A stretch of DNA of 5,427 nt. It comes from Pedobacter sp. GTDB taxonomy: Bacteria; Bacteroidota; Bacteroidia; Sphingobacteriales; Sphingobacteriaceae. The stretch covers positions 1 through 5,427 of the forward strand of contig JASLGV010000204.1 in assembly GCA_030149995.1 (NCBI GenBank), given 5' to 3'. Under the pieces are notes generated by a model. The model searched no databases, had not been told where the DNA came from, and was given only the letters and a program-made list of their open reading frames with translations. The translations under genes were made by a program, and so were the position numbers. Positions 4,960-5,427 of this stretch are shown piece after piece (position 1 is the stretch's first letter; every line of letters begins with the position of its first letter).

Positions 4960-5427
4960 ATGAAAAGAAATCAAATTCCGGAATTTAATCCGGCAAATAT
5001 AGATTTAAGTAAATACTTGTTTTTTACAGGTAAAGGCGGGGTAGGGAAAACCTCAATTGCTTCCGCTACAGCTGTATCCTTAGCCGATCAGGGTAATAAG
5101 GTTCTGTTAATTAGTACGGACCCTGCTTCAAATCTTCAGGATGTATTCAGCATACAGCTAAATAATAAGGGACAGGATATTGAGGATGTGCCTAATTTGA
5201 CCGTTTTAAACCTTAATCCGGAAGAAGCAGCTAAAGATTATAGAGAAGCTATACTGGCTCCTTACAGAGGCTCTTTACCAACAGCCATCCTAAATAATAT
5301 GGAGGAACAACTTTCTGGTTCATGTACCGTAGAAATCGCTGCATTTAATGAGTTTAGTGAGATCATTACCAGTGCTGAAAAAGCATTGGCATTTGATTAT
5401 ATTCTATTTGATACAGCGCCTACGGGC
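4960..5427 (+). CDS. arsA: Arsenite efflux ATPase ArsA, 3'-truncated by window edge
   Basis: ArsA is the soluble ATPase that couples ATP hydrolysis to As(III)/Sb(III) export by the membrane pump ArsB (or Acr3). The visible 156 residues stay open to the edge and contain the deviant Walker A motif GKGGVGKT (24-31), the switch I region STDPASNLQDVF (52-63), and the metalloid-site cysteine in QLSGSCTVEIAAFNEF (Cys122, equal to Cys113 of the R773 enzyme). The Walker B/switch II motif DTAPTG (151-156) begins at the cut. The LSGSC..EIAAF signature separates ArsA from the related Get3 and MinD ATPases. The start at 4960 follows arsD by 18 nt in an AT-rich stretch without a Shine-Dalgarno motif. Whether the gene encodes one ATPase domain or the fused A1-A2 form cannot be told from this window. 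Confidence 0.95.
   Translation, partial: MKRNQIPEFNPANIDLSKYLFFTGKGGVGKTSIASATAVSLADQGNKVLLISTDPASNLQDVFSIQLNNKGQDIEDVPNLTVLNLNPEEAAKDYREAILAPYRGSLPTAILNNMEEQLSGSCTVEIAAFNEFSEIITSAEKALAFDYILFDTAPTG

Noticed and set aside
1..5427. CRISPR array, insertion sequence or long repeats
   Set aside because: No spaced direct repeats, terminal inverted repeats or transposase-like frames were seen on either strand.

Overview
The window looks like chromosomal DNA from a Bacteroidota bacterium, most likely Sphingobacteriaceae (Pedobacter-like). This rests on three things: the protein sequences, start regions without Shine-Dalgarno motifs, and promoter elements of the Bacteroidetes type (TTTG ... TAnnTTTG), the best of which lies in front of the tRNA gene. 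The genus is inferred from how the proteins read and was not tested by a search.

Positions 1-3500 are ordinary housekeeping DNA, all on the + strand. They hold the 3' part of dxr (MEP isoprenoid pathway), rseP (site-2 membrane metalloprotease) 32 nt behind it, and a very strong terminator hairpin. The hscB co-chaperone gene follows only 14 nt after the terminator's T-run, and then a small DUF3817-type membrane protein gene. A tRNA-Leu (anticodon CAA) with a clear promoter and a strong terminator closes this part at about 3698.

Positions 3699-3917 are a spacer without a convincing gene. It carries a 10-nt copy of the tRNA T-arm sequence, an open but unrecognised minus-strand frame, and a promoter/operator-like region.

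From 3918 to the right edge lies an arsenic-resistance cluster: a SigZ-like ECF sigma factor with paired cysteines, an ArsD-type As(III) metallochaperone with an altered cysteine set, and the N-terminal half-domain of ArsA, the arsenite efflux ATPase, cut by the window edge. ArsD is expected to hand As(III)/Sb(III) to ArsA, which would power an ArsB/Acr3-type efflux pump probably encoded further right. No arsR is visible.

The switch from core genes to resistance genes directly behind a tRNA suggests a genomic-island boundary, but the far end is outside the window. The least ordinary point is the pairing of a cysteine-rich ECF sigma factor with arsD-arsA. It raises the untested possibility that the sigma factor itself senses metalloid.
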